64,000 nt of DNA, taken from Aquilaria yunnanensis (Eukaryota > Streptophyta > Magnoliopsida > Malvales > Thymelaeaceae). Within the stretch, counting starts at the first letter, position 1. Each line of letters begins with the position of its first letter. The notes beneath the pieces were generated by a model. That model was not told where the DNA came from. It worked only from the letters and a program-made list of their open reading frames with translations, and searched no databases. This document shows, in pieces, positions 19,101-30,175 of the stretch. The position numbers and the translations under genes were made by a program. The stretch is taken from NCBI GenBank assembly GCA_039654915.1, contig CM077593.1, positions 40,518,501 through 40,582,500 on the forward strand, written 5' to 3'.

Positions 19101-21308
19101 TCTTCTGGACTTGGGCCTATATTAACCTTTTCAGGATTTAGCCCAATTCAGCCTTTAGGCCCAATATACATCTTCAGGACTTGGGCCTATATTAACCTTT
19201 TCAGGATTTAGCCTAAGTGTTGAGTCAAAGTAGCCCACTTGCCAATAATGCCATTATGGTCCATTTGGCCAATATTACTCAAAACTCTGGGTTTTCCACT
19301 CAAGCACCTCAATAACAATTGTTGACAGAATTGTCCTTGAATTCTTCTTTGCCACTTTAGTCCCAAATTTTCCTTGTGAACACTTTTGCCACCAAATTAC
19401 TTGGTTAACACACATCCGCCAAAAATTGGCACCATGGCCGAATGCATGCTTCATTTCTTCTTTGTGATTTTTGCTTGTACAAGTCATCTAGGACTCAAAA
19501 TATGCCAAGAACACTTGGCTCCACATGGCTAACATGCCAAGATATTAAAATCAACATATGGCCGAATTTTTCAAGCTTGATTTTTTGCTCATAAAACTTC
19601 TACACATGGCTAACATGCCAAGATATTAAAATCAACATATGGCCGAATCTTTCAAGCTTGATTTTTGCTCATAAATCTTCTCTTTTTGCATCCAACTTTT
19701 GGCCATCAACATGTACACTCACAAGAACATCTTCACAACCAAGAACACTTGGTTTCAAGCTTGCATGCCAAAAATACCCATTTGGCCGAATATACTCCTT
19801 GCTTTTCTTTGCATCTTTTGTTTGTTTCTTTGCTTGGAAAGGCTATACAAGCCTCAAGGCACCAAGAACACTTGGTTTCAAGCCTCAAAATTCCATGGAC
19901 ATTCATGGCCGAAACTTCATCCTTGCTTTTCTTGGAGTTCTCCTCCATTTCCTTGCTTTTGATGGCTTAAAAGTGCCATGCATGCCTTGAACTCTCAAGT
20001 TGAGTCCAAGAGCACTATAAATCCTCCATGGCCGAACCTTCACTTGATTTTCAACCTTGTTTATGGCCGAATCTTGAGCTTGTTCTTCCTTGACGTTTTC
20101 CTTGTTTTTCTTGCTCCTCATGGCTTAGAAATGCCATGCATGTTCATGAGCTCATGTGTGAAGCTCAAGAACAATAAGTTCCTCCATGGCCGAAAATTCA
20201 AGAGCTTGTTTCTTGATGTTCTTCTTCACTTCCTTGCTTCTCATGGCTTAGAAATGCCAAGCATGCTCATGAGCTCTTGAGATGAGCTCAAGAACACTAT
20301 TTTCTCATCATGGCCGAATATTCACAAGCATTTTTCCATGGGTTTTTCTTGACATCTCTCTTTGATTTTGGTCTAGATGTGTTTAGGAGGTTGAAAGCTT
20401 CATGAAAATGTGTTTGCATGTGGGAAAAGCTTGGATTTTGGTCATGGCCGAATTTGTTGAGGGAGGAAGAAGATGATGAACTTGGAAGAACACCATGGCT
20501 GGTTTTAGAGAGAAGGGAGAGCAAATGAGAGCACTTGGTGCTAGAGAGAGAGAGAATTAAGTGTTTGAATGGTAAAACAAGAGCATGGCCGAATTTAGTG
20601 CTTCCAATTAGAAGAAATGCAAGCCAAATGCATGTGAAATGCATATTTGGAAGCAATGGCCGGCCATTTAATTTCCAAGTGGTGGGAGAATGGTCAAATG
20701 GCAATTAAACAATTCATTAGACAAATGTGAGTGGGGGGAATAGTTTAATGGGGTATCTTGGAGCCATTAAACAATAATAGACAAAGGATAATGGAGTTTG
20801 TAGTGGAGGAATTAATTTAATGGGTAATAAACAAATATGAGTGGAGCAAATAAACAATGATAGTGGAGCATAAGTGGGAGACAAGCATGTGATGGGCAAA
20901 TAATTAATATGTGAGTGGGAGACATGGGTGGCCAAACAATAATAGTTTAATGGGAAGTGGGAGACAAGAATAGTGGGGGAATAAAATAAATGATGAGTGG
21001 AATGTGTAGTAGGCCAAATTACTTACTTGGTCCTCCATCTTTCTCCAACTTTGCAATTGAGTCCTCCCACCCAACTTTTCTTTGTGCAATTGAGTCCCTC
21101 AATTTCAATTTCCACCAATATCATCATCACAACTCTTGGCCTAAGCCAAGCATAATCCTTGGAGTGTCCAACACTCATTAATGCCCATTCCTTAAAGAAT
21201 TCCAAGGTCTCCACAATTTAATTGCCAAGTTTCCAAATTTGGAAACTTTTTCTGTCTTTACTCCACTTAACCCGGGACTTAGTCATTTAGTCCTTTCCGG
21301 GTATGACA

Positions 21309-21324
21309 ATACTCCCCCTCTTAA
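21309..21324 (-). other. LARD-like element polypurine tract
   Basis: Read on minus, ttaagagggggagtat directly precedes the LTR's TGTCATACC. The purine run and its position next to the 3' LTR identify it. Confidence 0.85.
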
Positions 21325-24300
21325 GAAATTTGGCCCTCCAAATTTCCTAGGAGTCCAAAATCATCCTGCTCAGGTAGCCTGTTTAATACCAGAACACTGG
21401 TGGCATACCTTTCTGTCAAGCAGCCTCCTCCACTGGCCATATAAGTACTCATCTCCCCTTTTTATTTCAACTCTCTCTGTCAACTCCAGATTATAAACTG
21501 GATAGCTCTCCTCATAAGGTCTTACTTGCCTTGATCCACAAGTCATAGCTTGTTTCCTTTTTTCACAACTCAGCCCATCCCATTAGTGAATAACTGACAC
21601 TTCTCAGGGTCTGGTAAAACCAGTAGTGGGCTGCAGTCAATTTCTTCACAAGTCCCTCACACTGAGGTTGCTTCCATTCCAAGATATCTTCATCTGCTCG
21701 AGATCAATAGCTCAACTATGCTCATTGATCAACTATCCGAGGATTTCAATTTTCCTTAGCCCAGATTTGGCACTTAGCTTGCCATACAACTGCTATTCCT
21801 TTTCAGGCTGGGCACCACTCTTGGGTGCTCCTTATGGGCTTTTTCATCCTTTGAGCGCACCAGTATGTCATCATTAGTAAGCCCAAATGGCATCACCATG
21901 TACTCAAAGCAACCGCTTCTGGTCCTGCACACTAACTTTAGGACCTTTTCTTCCTCGATTCTCAGCTGGAAAAATATCCAGGTTCGAGGTTTACCTTCCT
22001 CCTTTACAAAAGTATAGATGCTTTCCAGGTAGATGTTCCTGGTTAAGGAGTTCTCAAGCTTTATTTTAATGGGTTCTGACTTAGTCTTTGTCCTCCTTTG
22101 TATTAAATTGCCCTCGATACTTACTTAACTTCAGCTTCTTTTCATCCTTAGGCAATCACCTTCTTCATGAACATAGGTTTTGTGCTTCAGCACCCTTAAA
22201 TGATCCTCTGGGACTAACCCAGGAAAACTTCCATCATCAATGTCATTCCTTCCTGTCTTCCCCTGCTTGGTCCTAGTACTTGTAGTCTGTCATTTGGCTC
22301 ATTAGCCAAACTACGCTCATTCTGAGCTACCTGCCTTTGGGCAGTTTCATCAGGTATCACCGACCTGGCATTTGGCTCTCTAGCCAAACCATGCTCACTT
22401 TGAGCTACCCGCCTCTCTGGTTCATTCCTACCATTGCCATTTCTGGGGTGGCAGCAATATTATCTGTCATCAATTCATTTCTGGTATTTCTAACCAGGCG
22501 CACTTCAGTGCATATTTCTGTCATTCATCATTTCATTCTTCTGACTAACTTGGCAGTTTCCATAGACAATAATGCACTAGTATCAATTTAAAACTGATAA
22601 TTCATAACTGCCAAATGAAATGTTACCTGTCAGAGTTCTTCTAACTCAATCCTGACCTGGTCTATTTCTTCATCAGTATCTTCAGCTCTCTGCCTTCATG
22701 GTCCTCTTGTGCCTTTCTTGATGTCTCAATCTGGAATACTCGTCCAGTATCCTCAATTTTCCTTTCCCTGCTCCAGGTATCTCTCAGTATGCCTGGTGGG
22801 GGCATAGCTAGCCTTTTTATGAAAATTTCAGTCTCTTCAGTGAAGATGGGGCATGTCTTGCCCTTTATGGCAATTGCCCTCTATCATTAACCTCTTGGGG
22901 TCTTTATCTTTCTTTCTTGGCAAGTCACTGCCTTACCCAATGATTCAACACTTTGGGTACAGTACTCAATACAACTCTCCACGAATCTGTAGCATGGCTT
23001 ATTGCCATGGAATCTTCCTTGAGTCTCTCAGGGAAGGTTGTAGCGAGCTCAAGAAGACAGCTACCTTCTCTGTTGTTTTGCTTTTCTTGGCTAGTGTGCC
23101 AAGCTTTGACCATCCATTTTTTTTTTTTTTTGATACTTTTCTTCTTCCTTTTCTTACTTTTTCTTAGCTCATATGCCAAGCTTTTGCTTTCTCTGCTTAG
23201 CTGGCTTTTACATCTTGCTACTCTTTCCAGATCCATTATGGCTTGTTTCTGGAATTGTTGCTCCAGGGCCATGGTCTTTGAAGTAACTTCTTAGGTCTAG
23301 GTATTCTCTACCTAAAGCCACTGAATCTCTACTCAAGCTCTAATGTTGAGAGCTACCTCAGCTCAAATAGGTAAGCTCAATCTGCTTCTGTCTCTGGATC
23401 ACGACCACATCAAAAGATATGAGGTTTTAGTGCCAGGAATCCACTCCATCTGGCCCTCCTTAAGTTCATTCTTTCTGTGCTTTCCCTTTCGGGCTCATCT
23501 CTGCTACCAGGTGTATTCCTGGTTTGATCCTTGAACACCTGCTCCAATGCCAGGATATTCTGCATCATAGCATAGCAGCCCTTGGCTCTACTGCTTCTGA
23601 GAATCTATCTCAGCTTTGATTTCAGGCATCTCAAAGTTCCTTTTTATTTACAGCTGCTTCTGCTTCTCATACTGTGGAGCACATCTGATTACTGAATCTT
23701 TGCTGGAGCATATTTGATTATTGAATCTCTCCTGGATCCAGCTATTTGTAACTTAGCGTTTGGCTTTTGGGCCAAACTAGGTTCATTGGCCTCTGTCTCT
23801 GAACTTTCTTCTTTCATCATCATCAATTTCTATTGGCTTGGTCTTGTAGCACATATTCTCTTCCTGTCTTCTTTTCATTACTAACTCTCTTCACTGCCCA
23901 GCAGTTCTGGGATTTATACCTGACTTCTCATCATGGTCTGAATGCTCGATGGTTGGCATGTACTCCTACATTGCTTCCAATTTTGCCTCCGGTTATCAAG
24001 ACCCATTTATGTTTGGCCTCATGGCTCAGCTTTCCCACTGGGTATCAAGACCCAGAAATTAAGGGCTCAGTTCTTCCCCTGGGTATTAAGACCCAGTAAT
24101 ACTTGGCTAAATGGCTCAACAGCTCTGACTTGGACCTCTGGCACAAAGCCAGGACACCCCTTCCTATCAGAGGAAGTTTCATTTTCATTATGGGCCTCCT
24201 CATTACCTGGTTCTCATCCTGTTCACAACAACAAAGCAAAGCACAATACACATATATGCTCAATAATTCATAAGTGACTCAACCTAGTGGACTTAACCTA

Positions 24301-24383
24301 TGTGGGAACAAGTCTATACTATAGCAGTCAATGACCAGAACACTGGTCCTTCCAAACAAAACATGCTGTCACACAATAAACAT
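21309..24383 (-). pseudogene. Internal region of the LARD-like element: remnants of gypsy RT and RNase H
   Basis: No frame is intact, but conceptual reading on minus recovers ordered pol fragments. Near 21900 lies [12 protein letters not shown], joined almost directly to DDILVRSKDEK, so the RT segment between those motifs is deleted. Near 21490-21640 are LLVLPDPEK, TCGSRQVRPYEESYP and an LYGQWR block of RNase H. These show that it descends from an autonomous Ty3/gypsy element, probably a chromovirus, by deletion and decay. The right half (about 22280-24380) holds short repeats (ttggctc-tagccaaac near 22295 and 22370) and no recognisable gag. Nothing else could be identified in it. Confidence 0.7.
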
Positions 24384-24395
24384 GCTCTGATACCA
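24384..24395 (-). other. LARD-like element primer-binding site (initiator tRNA-Met)
   Basis: The plus sequence gctctgatacca is the reverse complement of TGGTATCAGAGC, the standard site complementary to plant initiator tRNA-Met. It is separated from the LTR (24400) by four bases. Confidence 0.95.
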
Positions 24396-24399
24396 CTTC

Positions 24400-27300
24400 T
24401 GTCACGCCCCGTACTGCCCCTGGCCCATCTGGGCCCAATTATCAAAGCTTGCAGCGGAAGTTATTCACATTTGAGGGGGCTTTATTTAATACTACGAGCA
24501 CCTACGGCGTGAGAGTCCAGGATCTAATCTGGTTCTAGCTTGATTGATTATTTACCTTCAATATGTTTCAGGGTGCTCTTTAAGGTCAAGCTAGCACCTA
24601 TGTGGAATTTTAGTGTTCCAATTATGAGCTTTCTCAACTTAACAGATTTTCATGCACATAATGCTCTTAGATGCCATCTTATCAAATCAGCAACCAACTC
24701 CATACAAATCTAGGTTCACTGGAGATCCTTCCTTAGGTACACATATTCAGCCAATCAATCTTGCAATTCAAGCAAAGCAATCACTTAGTCCAGTAAGTGC
24801 ATAGAATGTGTGCCCATCAAGTGTACTAGTCCAATGCATGGCAATAAAGAAGCCCATCTTATTTTCAAGTTTGAAAACACATTTGTATATCCATGAGCAT
24901 CAGCCAAGTCTAGCACACATAACCTGAATATGCATCATGGCATTATTCATCATAGTCATCCATCCAAGGCAAAGTTCATCATCATAAGTCAACCAGAACT
25001 ATGCCTATCCATAGCACAGCAAACAAGCATCACCTACTTGGAAAACATACCAAGGAATGCTTTATGTCTAAGTTTATCTGGGTTCAAGTTTTACAGACCA
25101 AGTTTTCATGTCTACTTAATCTGTAACTCAAATAGACATGGAACACAATCCACCTTATAGACCTTGTTCCCACAACTTCTAGACTCCATATCCTGCACAG
25201 GTAAGTCCACAACATTAGCTTGTTCCACAAGCAATCTATACCACACAAGTCACTTTGAGCATATGATTTTACTGAGCATCACTATACACATACCCAACCT
25301 TTTAGTGTATCGTAACGAGTACTCTGGTACTCCTCGCTTGATCTATCAAGCCATCCATTTCCTGAAAAAATGTTTAGCAGGGCGGGTGAGTTATAAAACT
25401 CAATAAGAATCCCGGCGTGAGGTAGGTATCTCATGACTTTCATAGTCATATCCGGCTTTTAAAGCCAAAGTGTGCCAAGAACGTAATGGCATTTTCCATA
25501 TTCCTGCAAAGGAAAACACTAAAACAAGAAAACACACGGTATGGCATGATAGCAATAATAATAATAATAATCAGGGTCAGCATGCACAAACAATTTCAGA
25601 GAAGCACACAACTCAACGCACACACCACTGTTCCTCGTAACATGTGGGCATCGCAAGCATTCGCATTTGCATAACCATTTCCGGTCGACCATTTTTTTTT
25701 TATCTTAACTGAGCTCATTATCTTGGGACCGAGTTGGCCAAACTCGATACCAAGACCCAAATGCTTGCTATTCTACTCATGAGTATACCATCGTTGCCGA
25801 AGCAACACCACCTCGCCCAGTACGCACTTATGTGCCCAATTATCCATAGTTGCCGAAGCAACGATCCTCGTCCAATACGCACTTATGTGCCCAATTATTA
25901 AACTAAGAAAGTACATGAGACCTCACAAAAGTAACAACCACGTAGCCCTGACATGCACACCTATGGTCACTTGGTGCTTTGACCATCACATAGGGGCACT
26001 AATACTCACACTGAAAGGACATGGAAAATATACCATGGAGAGTGAGTATTGGGATTCTTACCACCATTTGTATAACCTTTTTGCTCATTGTCTTTGCCTT
26101 GCTTTGCTTTGTTTGTTGTTGTAACTTTGCCCTTGCCTTAATGGACCTATAAAGCCCAATACACTAGCAAGTTAATTTCTTACTTTTCATGAACCATGAG
26201 AACCATAATTTACCAAGGACTCTTGGTTTAACTTACTCAACCTTACTTAAAGAGGAAAGGCCCCATAATTACCCTTCTTGGTTAAAGTCCAATTCCAATT
26301 GTAGCCAATGTTGGCATTATAGCCAAGATGGCCAATGTAGCCATTGCTGCCAATTTAGCCCAAGTTTGCCTATGTAGCCCATGTAGTGAATTGTAGCCCA
26401 TTTTCGCCTTGCTGTGAATTGAGGCCCAACTTGGCCTTTTCTGAAAGTGTAGGCCCAATTGGCCTTTTCTGGAAGTTTAGGCCCAATTGGCCTTTTCTGG
26501 AATCTTGGCCCAACTTGGGCTTTCCAGGAACTCAGGCCCACTTGGCCTTCTATGGAACCCAGGCCCACTTGGCCTGTTCTGGAACTCAGGCCCAACTGGC
26601 CTTTTATTAACTCAGGCCCACTTGGCCTTTTAATTCCTCAGGCCCACTTGGCCTTTTATCTTCTCAGGCCCACTTGGCCTTTTAATTCTCTTCTGGACTT
26701 GGGCCTATATTAACCTTTTCAGGATTTAGCCCAATTCAGCCTTTAGGCCCAATATACATCTTCAGGACTTGGGCCTATATTAACCTTTTCAGGATTTAGC
26801 CTAAGTGTTGAGTCAAAGTAGCCCACTTGCCAATAATGCCATTATGGTCCATTTGGCCAATATTACTCAAAACTCTGGGTTTTCCACTCAAGCACCTCAA
26901 TAACAATTGTTGACAGAATTGTCCTTGAATTCTTCTTTGCCACTTTAGTCCCAAATTTTCCTTGTGAACACTTTTGCCACCAAATTACTTGGTTAACACA
27001 CATCCGCCAAAAATTGGCACCATGGCCGAATGCATGCTTCATTTCTTCTTTGTGATTTTTGCTTGTACAAGTCATCTAGGACTCAAAATATGCCAAGAAC
27101 ACTTGGCTCCACATGGCTAACATGCCAAGATATTAAAATCAACATATGGCCGAATTTTTCAAGCTTGATTTTTTGCTCATAAAACTTCTACACATGGCTA
27201 ACATGCCAAGATATTAAAATCAACATATGGCCGAATCTTTCAAGCTTGATTTTTGCTCATAAATCTTCTCTTTTTGCATCCAACTTTTGGCCATCAACAT

Positions 27301-28896
27301 GTACACTCACAAGAACATCTTCACAACCAAGAACACTTGGTTTCAAGCTTGCATGCCAAAAATACCCATTTGGCCGAATATACTCCTTGCTTTTCTTTGC
27401 ATCTTTTGTTTGTTTCTTTGCTTGGAAAGGCTATACAAGCCTCAAGGCACCAAGAACACTTGGTTTCAAGCCTCAAAATTCCATGGACATTCATGGCCGA
27501 AACTTCATCCTTGCTTTTCTTGGAGTTCTCCTCCATTTCCTTGCTTTTGATGGCTTAAAAGTGCCATGCATGCCTTGAACTCTCAAGTTGAGTCCAAGAG
27601 CACTATAAATCCTCCATGGCCGAACCTTCACTTGATTTTCAACCTTGTTTATGGCCGAATCTTGAGCTTGTTCTTCCTTGACGTTTTCCTTGTTTTTCTT
27701 GCTCCTCATGGCTTAGAAATGCCATGCATGTTCATGAGCTCATGTGTGAAGCTCAAGAACAATAAGTTCCTCCATGGCCGAAAATTCAAGAGCTTGTTTC
27801 TTGATGTTCTTCTTCACTTCCTTGCTTCTCATGGCTTAGAAATGCCAAGCATGCTCATGAGCTCTTGAGATGAGCTCAAGAACACTATTTTCTCATCATG
27901 GCCGAATATTCACAAGCATTTTTCCATGGGTTTTTCTTGACATCTCTCTTTGATTTTGGTCTAGATGTGTTTAGGAGGTTGAAAGCTTCATGAAAATGTG
28001 TTTGCATGTGGGAAAAGCTTGGATTTTGGTCATGGCCGAATTTGTTGAGGGAGGAAGAAGATGATGAACTTGGAAGAACACCATGGCTGGTTTTAGAGAG
28101 AAGGGAGAGCAAATGAGAGCACTTGGTGCTAGAGAGAGAGAGAATTAAGTGTTTGAATGGTAAAACAAGAGCATGGCCGAATTTAGTGCTTCCAATTAGA
28201 AGAAATGCAAGCCAAATGCATGTGAAATGCATATTTGGAAGCAATGGCCGGCCATTTAATTTCCAAGTGGTGGGAGAATGGTCAAATGGCAATTAAACAA
28301 TTCATTAGACAAATGTGAGTGGGGGGAATAGTTTAATGGGGTATCTTGGAGCCATTAAACAATAATATACAAAGGATAATGGAGTTTGTAGTGGAGGAAT
28401 TAATTTAATGGGTAATAAACAAATATGAGTGGAGCAAATAAACAATGATAGTGGAGCATAAGTGGGAGACAAGCATGTGATGGGCAAATAATTAATATGT
28501 GAGTGGGAGACATGGGTGGCCAAACAATAATAGTTTAATGGGAAGTGGGAGACAAGAATAGTGGGGGAATAAAATAAATGATGAGTGGAATGTGTAGTAG
28601 GCCAAATTACTTACTTGGTCCTCCATCTTTCTCCAACTTTGCAATTGAGTCCTCCCACCCAACTTTTCTTTGTGCAATTGAGTCCCTCAATTTCAATTTC
28701 CACCAATATCATCATCACAACTCTTGGCCTAAGCCAAGCATAATCCTTGGAGTGTCCAACACTCATTAATGCCCATTCCTTAAAGAATTCCAAGGTCTCC
28801 ACAATTTAATTGCCAAGTTTCCAAATTTGGAAACTTTTTCTGTCTTTACTCCACTTAACCCGGGACTTAGTCATTTAGTCCTTTCCGGGTATGACA
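24400..28896 (-). repeat. LARD-like element 5' LTR
   Basis: It is 4,497 bp long, and every landmark lies exactly 7,588 bp from its counterpart in 16812-21308. All short open frames in the two LTRs translate identically. The only difference found by eye is t28368 against g20780. The promoter position could not be fixed. Confidence 0.95.
26423..26688. repeat. ggcccac-ttggcc repeat array, second LTR copy
   Basis: It is identical to the array at 18835-19100, with ten near-palindromic units. Copy number has not changed between the LTRs, which agrees with a very recent insertion. Confidence 0.88.
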
Positions 28897-28901
28897 GAAC
28901 A

Positions 28902-30163
28902 TCCATCCAGGAAGTGGGAAAACGTATAAAGATTTGAAGAGTCACTTCTCGTGGCCACATATGAAGAGAGATATAGCTACTTATGTCTCCAAATGTGCCA
29001 CATGACAGAGGGCAAAGGTAGAGCACCAGAAGCCAGCTGGTATCCTGCAGACTCTACCTATACCAGTGAAGAGGTGGGGCAACATAACCATGGACTTTTT
29101 GACTGGGTTACCGATGACCAGATTAAGGCATGGTACAATCTGGGTCATTGTGGATAGGCTAACCGAATGTTCTCACTTCTTACCTATGAAACTCATAGAC
29201 TCCTTGGAGAAGTTAGCCCAGATGTATGTCCAGGAGATAGTAAGACTACAAGGAGTGGCAGACTCCATTGTATCTGATAGAGATCCAAGATTTACAGCTC
29301 GGTTTTGGAGTGCTTTTCATAAAGCACTAGGAACCAAAATCCACCTGAGTACTGCTTATCATCCACAGATAGATGGGCAATCTGAAAGGGTGATACAGAT
29401 ACTAGAAGACATGCTCAGGAACTGTGTGTTGGATTTCAAAGGTGAATGGATCCAACACTTGCCATTGGTGGAATTCTCATATAACAATAGTTACCAAAGC
29501 ACTATTGGCATGCCACCTTATGAAGCATTATATGGAAGAAGGTGCATGACACCCCACTGTTAGGTGGAAGCCTCAGACAGGCTAGAGTTGGGTCCCGAAA
29601 TTATTGAAGAGACTACTGCTAGAATCAAGAAAATTCAAGAGAAATTAAAGGCAGCCAATGAGAGGACCACAGCTTATGTGAACAAAAGAAGGAGAGACTT
29701 GGAATTTGAGGTTGGTGACAATGTTTGGCTGAAAGTTGCACCAACCAAAGGCACTGTCAGATTTGGAAAAAGAACCAAGTTAGCTCCAAGATATATCGGT
29801 CCTTATGAGATCTTGGATAGAGTTGGCAAGGTAGCATACAGGTTAGCTCTGCCGCCAAGCATGTCAAGTGTTCATAATGTTTTTCACATCAGTATGCTTA
29901 AGAACTGTCTATTAGACACAAAGCATGCTATTGTAGTGGAAGACATACAGTTGGAAATTAACTTGACATATGAAGAGAAATTTATAGCTATCTTAGCCAA
30001 GGATACCAGAAGGTTAAGAAACAAATGTATTCCCATGGTTAAAGTTCAGTGGTCACACTACTCTGAAAGAGAAGCAACTTGGGAAACCGAAAAAGACCTT
30101 ATGGAAAGGTATCCTGAAGAATACCCGAAGCTAAAGGCTATTTTGGAGGACCAAAATTTTTAA
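28902..30163 (+). pseudogene. pol: Chromovirus A integrase and chromodomain, broken
   Basis: This continues the pol cut at 16811. The zinc-binding part ([19 protein letters not shown]) runs into an in-frame tga near 29010, where a Cys is expected. The core follows (TMDFLTGLPMT, VSDRDPRFTARFW and YHPQIDGQSERVIQ, with the DDE residues present). A tag at 29561-29563 replaces the Trp expected after CMTPHC. The frame then stays open to 30163. It includes the GPY/F-type region (LAPRYIGPYEIL) and a C-terminal chromodomain (VKVQWSHYSEREATWETEKDL). Confidence 0.9.
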
Positions 30164-30175
30164 GGGGGGGAGGAT
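30163..30175 (+). other. Chromovirus A polypurine tract
   Basis: The sequence aaggggggaggat sits between the pol stop codon and the TG of the 3' LTR. Confidence 0.85.

Larger units (their letters stand above)
16812..21308 (-). repeat. LARD-like element 3' LTR
   Basis: It is a 4,497-bp LTR with the same start, end and length as 24400-28896. It contains an (aat)n run near 17966-17983, a roughly 56-bp tandem pair at 18200-18310, ten ggcccac-ttggcc units at 18835-19100 and many scattered catggccgaa motifs between 19430 and 20660. Short open frames occur, such as 135 codons on minus at 20297-20704. They are simple-sequence-like, show no domain and are not called. Confidence 0.95.
16812..28896 (-). 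mobile_element. Large non-autonomous LTR retrotransposon (LARD-like), very recent
   Basis: It is a 12,085-bp element flanked by the target duplication gaaca (16807-16811 and 28897-28901) inside the pol of chromovirus A. The two LTRs are both 4,497 bp, begin tgtcacgcc and end gtatgaca. A primer-binding site complementary to initiator tRNA-Met lies next to the right LTR on minus and a polypurine tract next to the left LTR, so it is transcribed right to left. The 3,091-bp internal region has no intact gag or pol. LTRs over 4 kb with a short non-coding interior fit the LARD class described in plants, which is mobilised by proteins of other elements. One LTR mismatch was found by eye (g20780 versus t28368). 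Confidence 0.95.

Noticed and set aside
20297..20704. 135-codon minus frame in the LARD-like LTR, also at 27885-28292
   Set aside because: It is present twice only because LTRs are duplicated. Ser/Leu-rich, no domain, overlaps the catggccgaa repeat zone.
24384..24395. tRNA-like sequence gctctgatacca
   Set aside because: Only the 12-base complement of a tRNA 3' end is present next to an LTR. It is a primer-binding site, not a tRNA gene.
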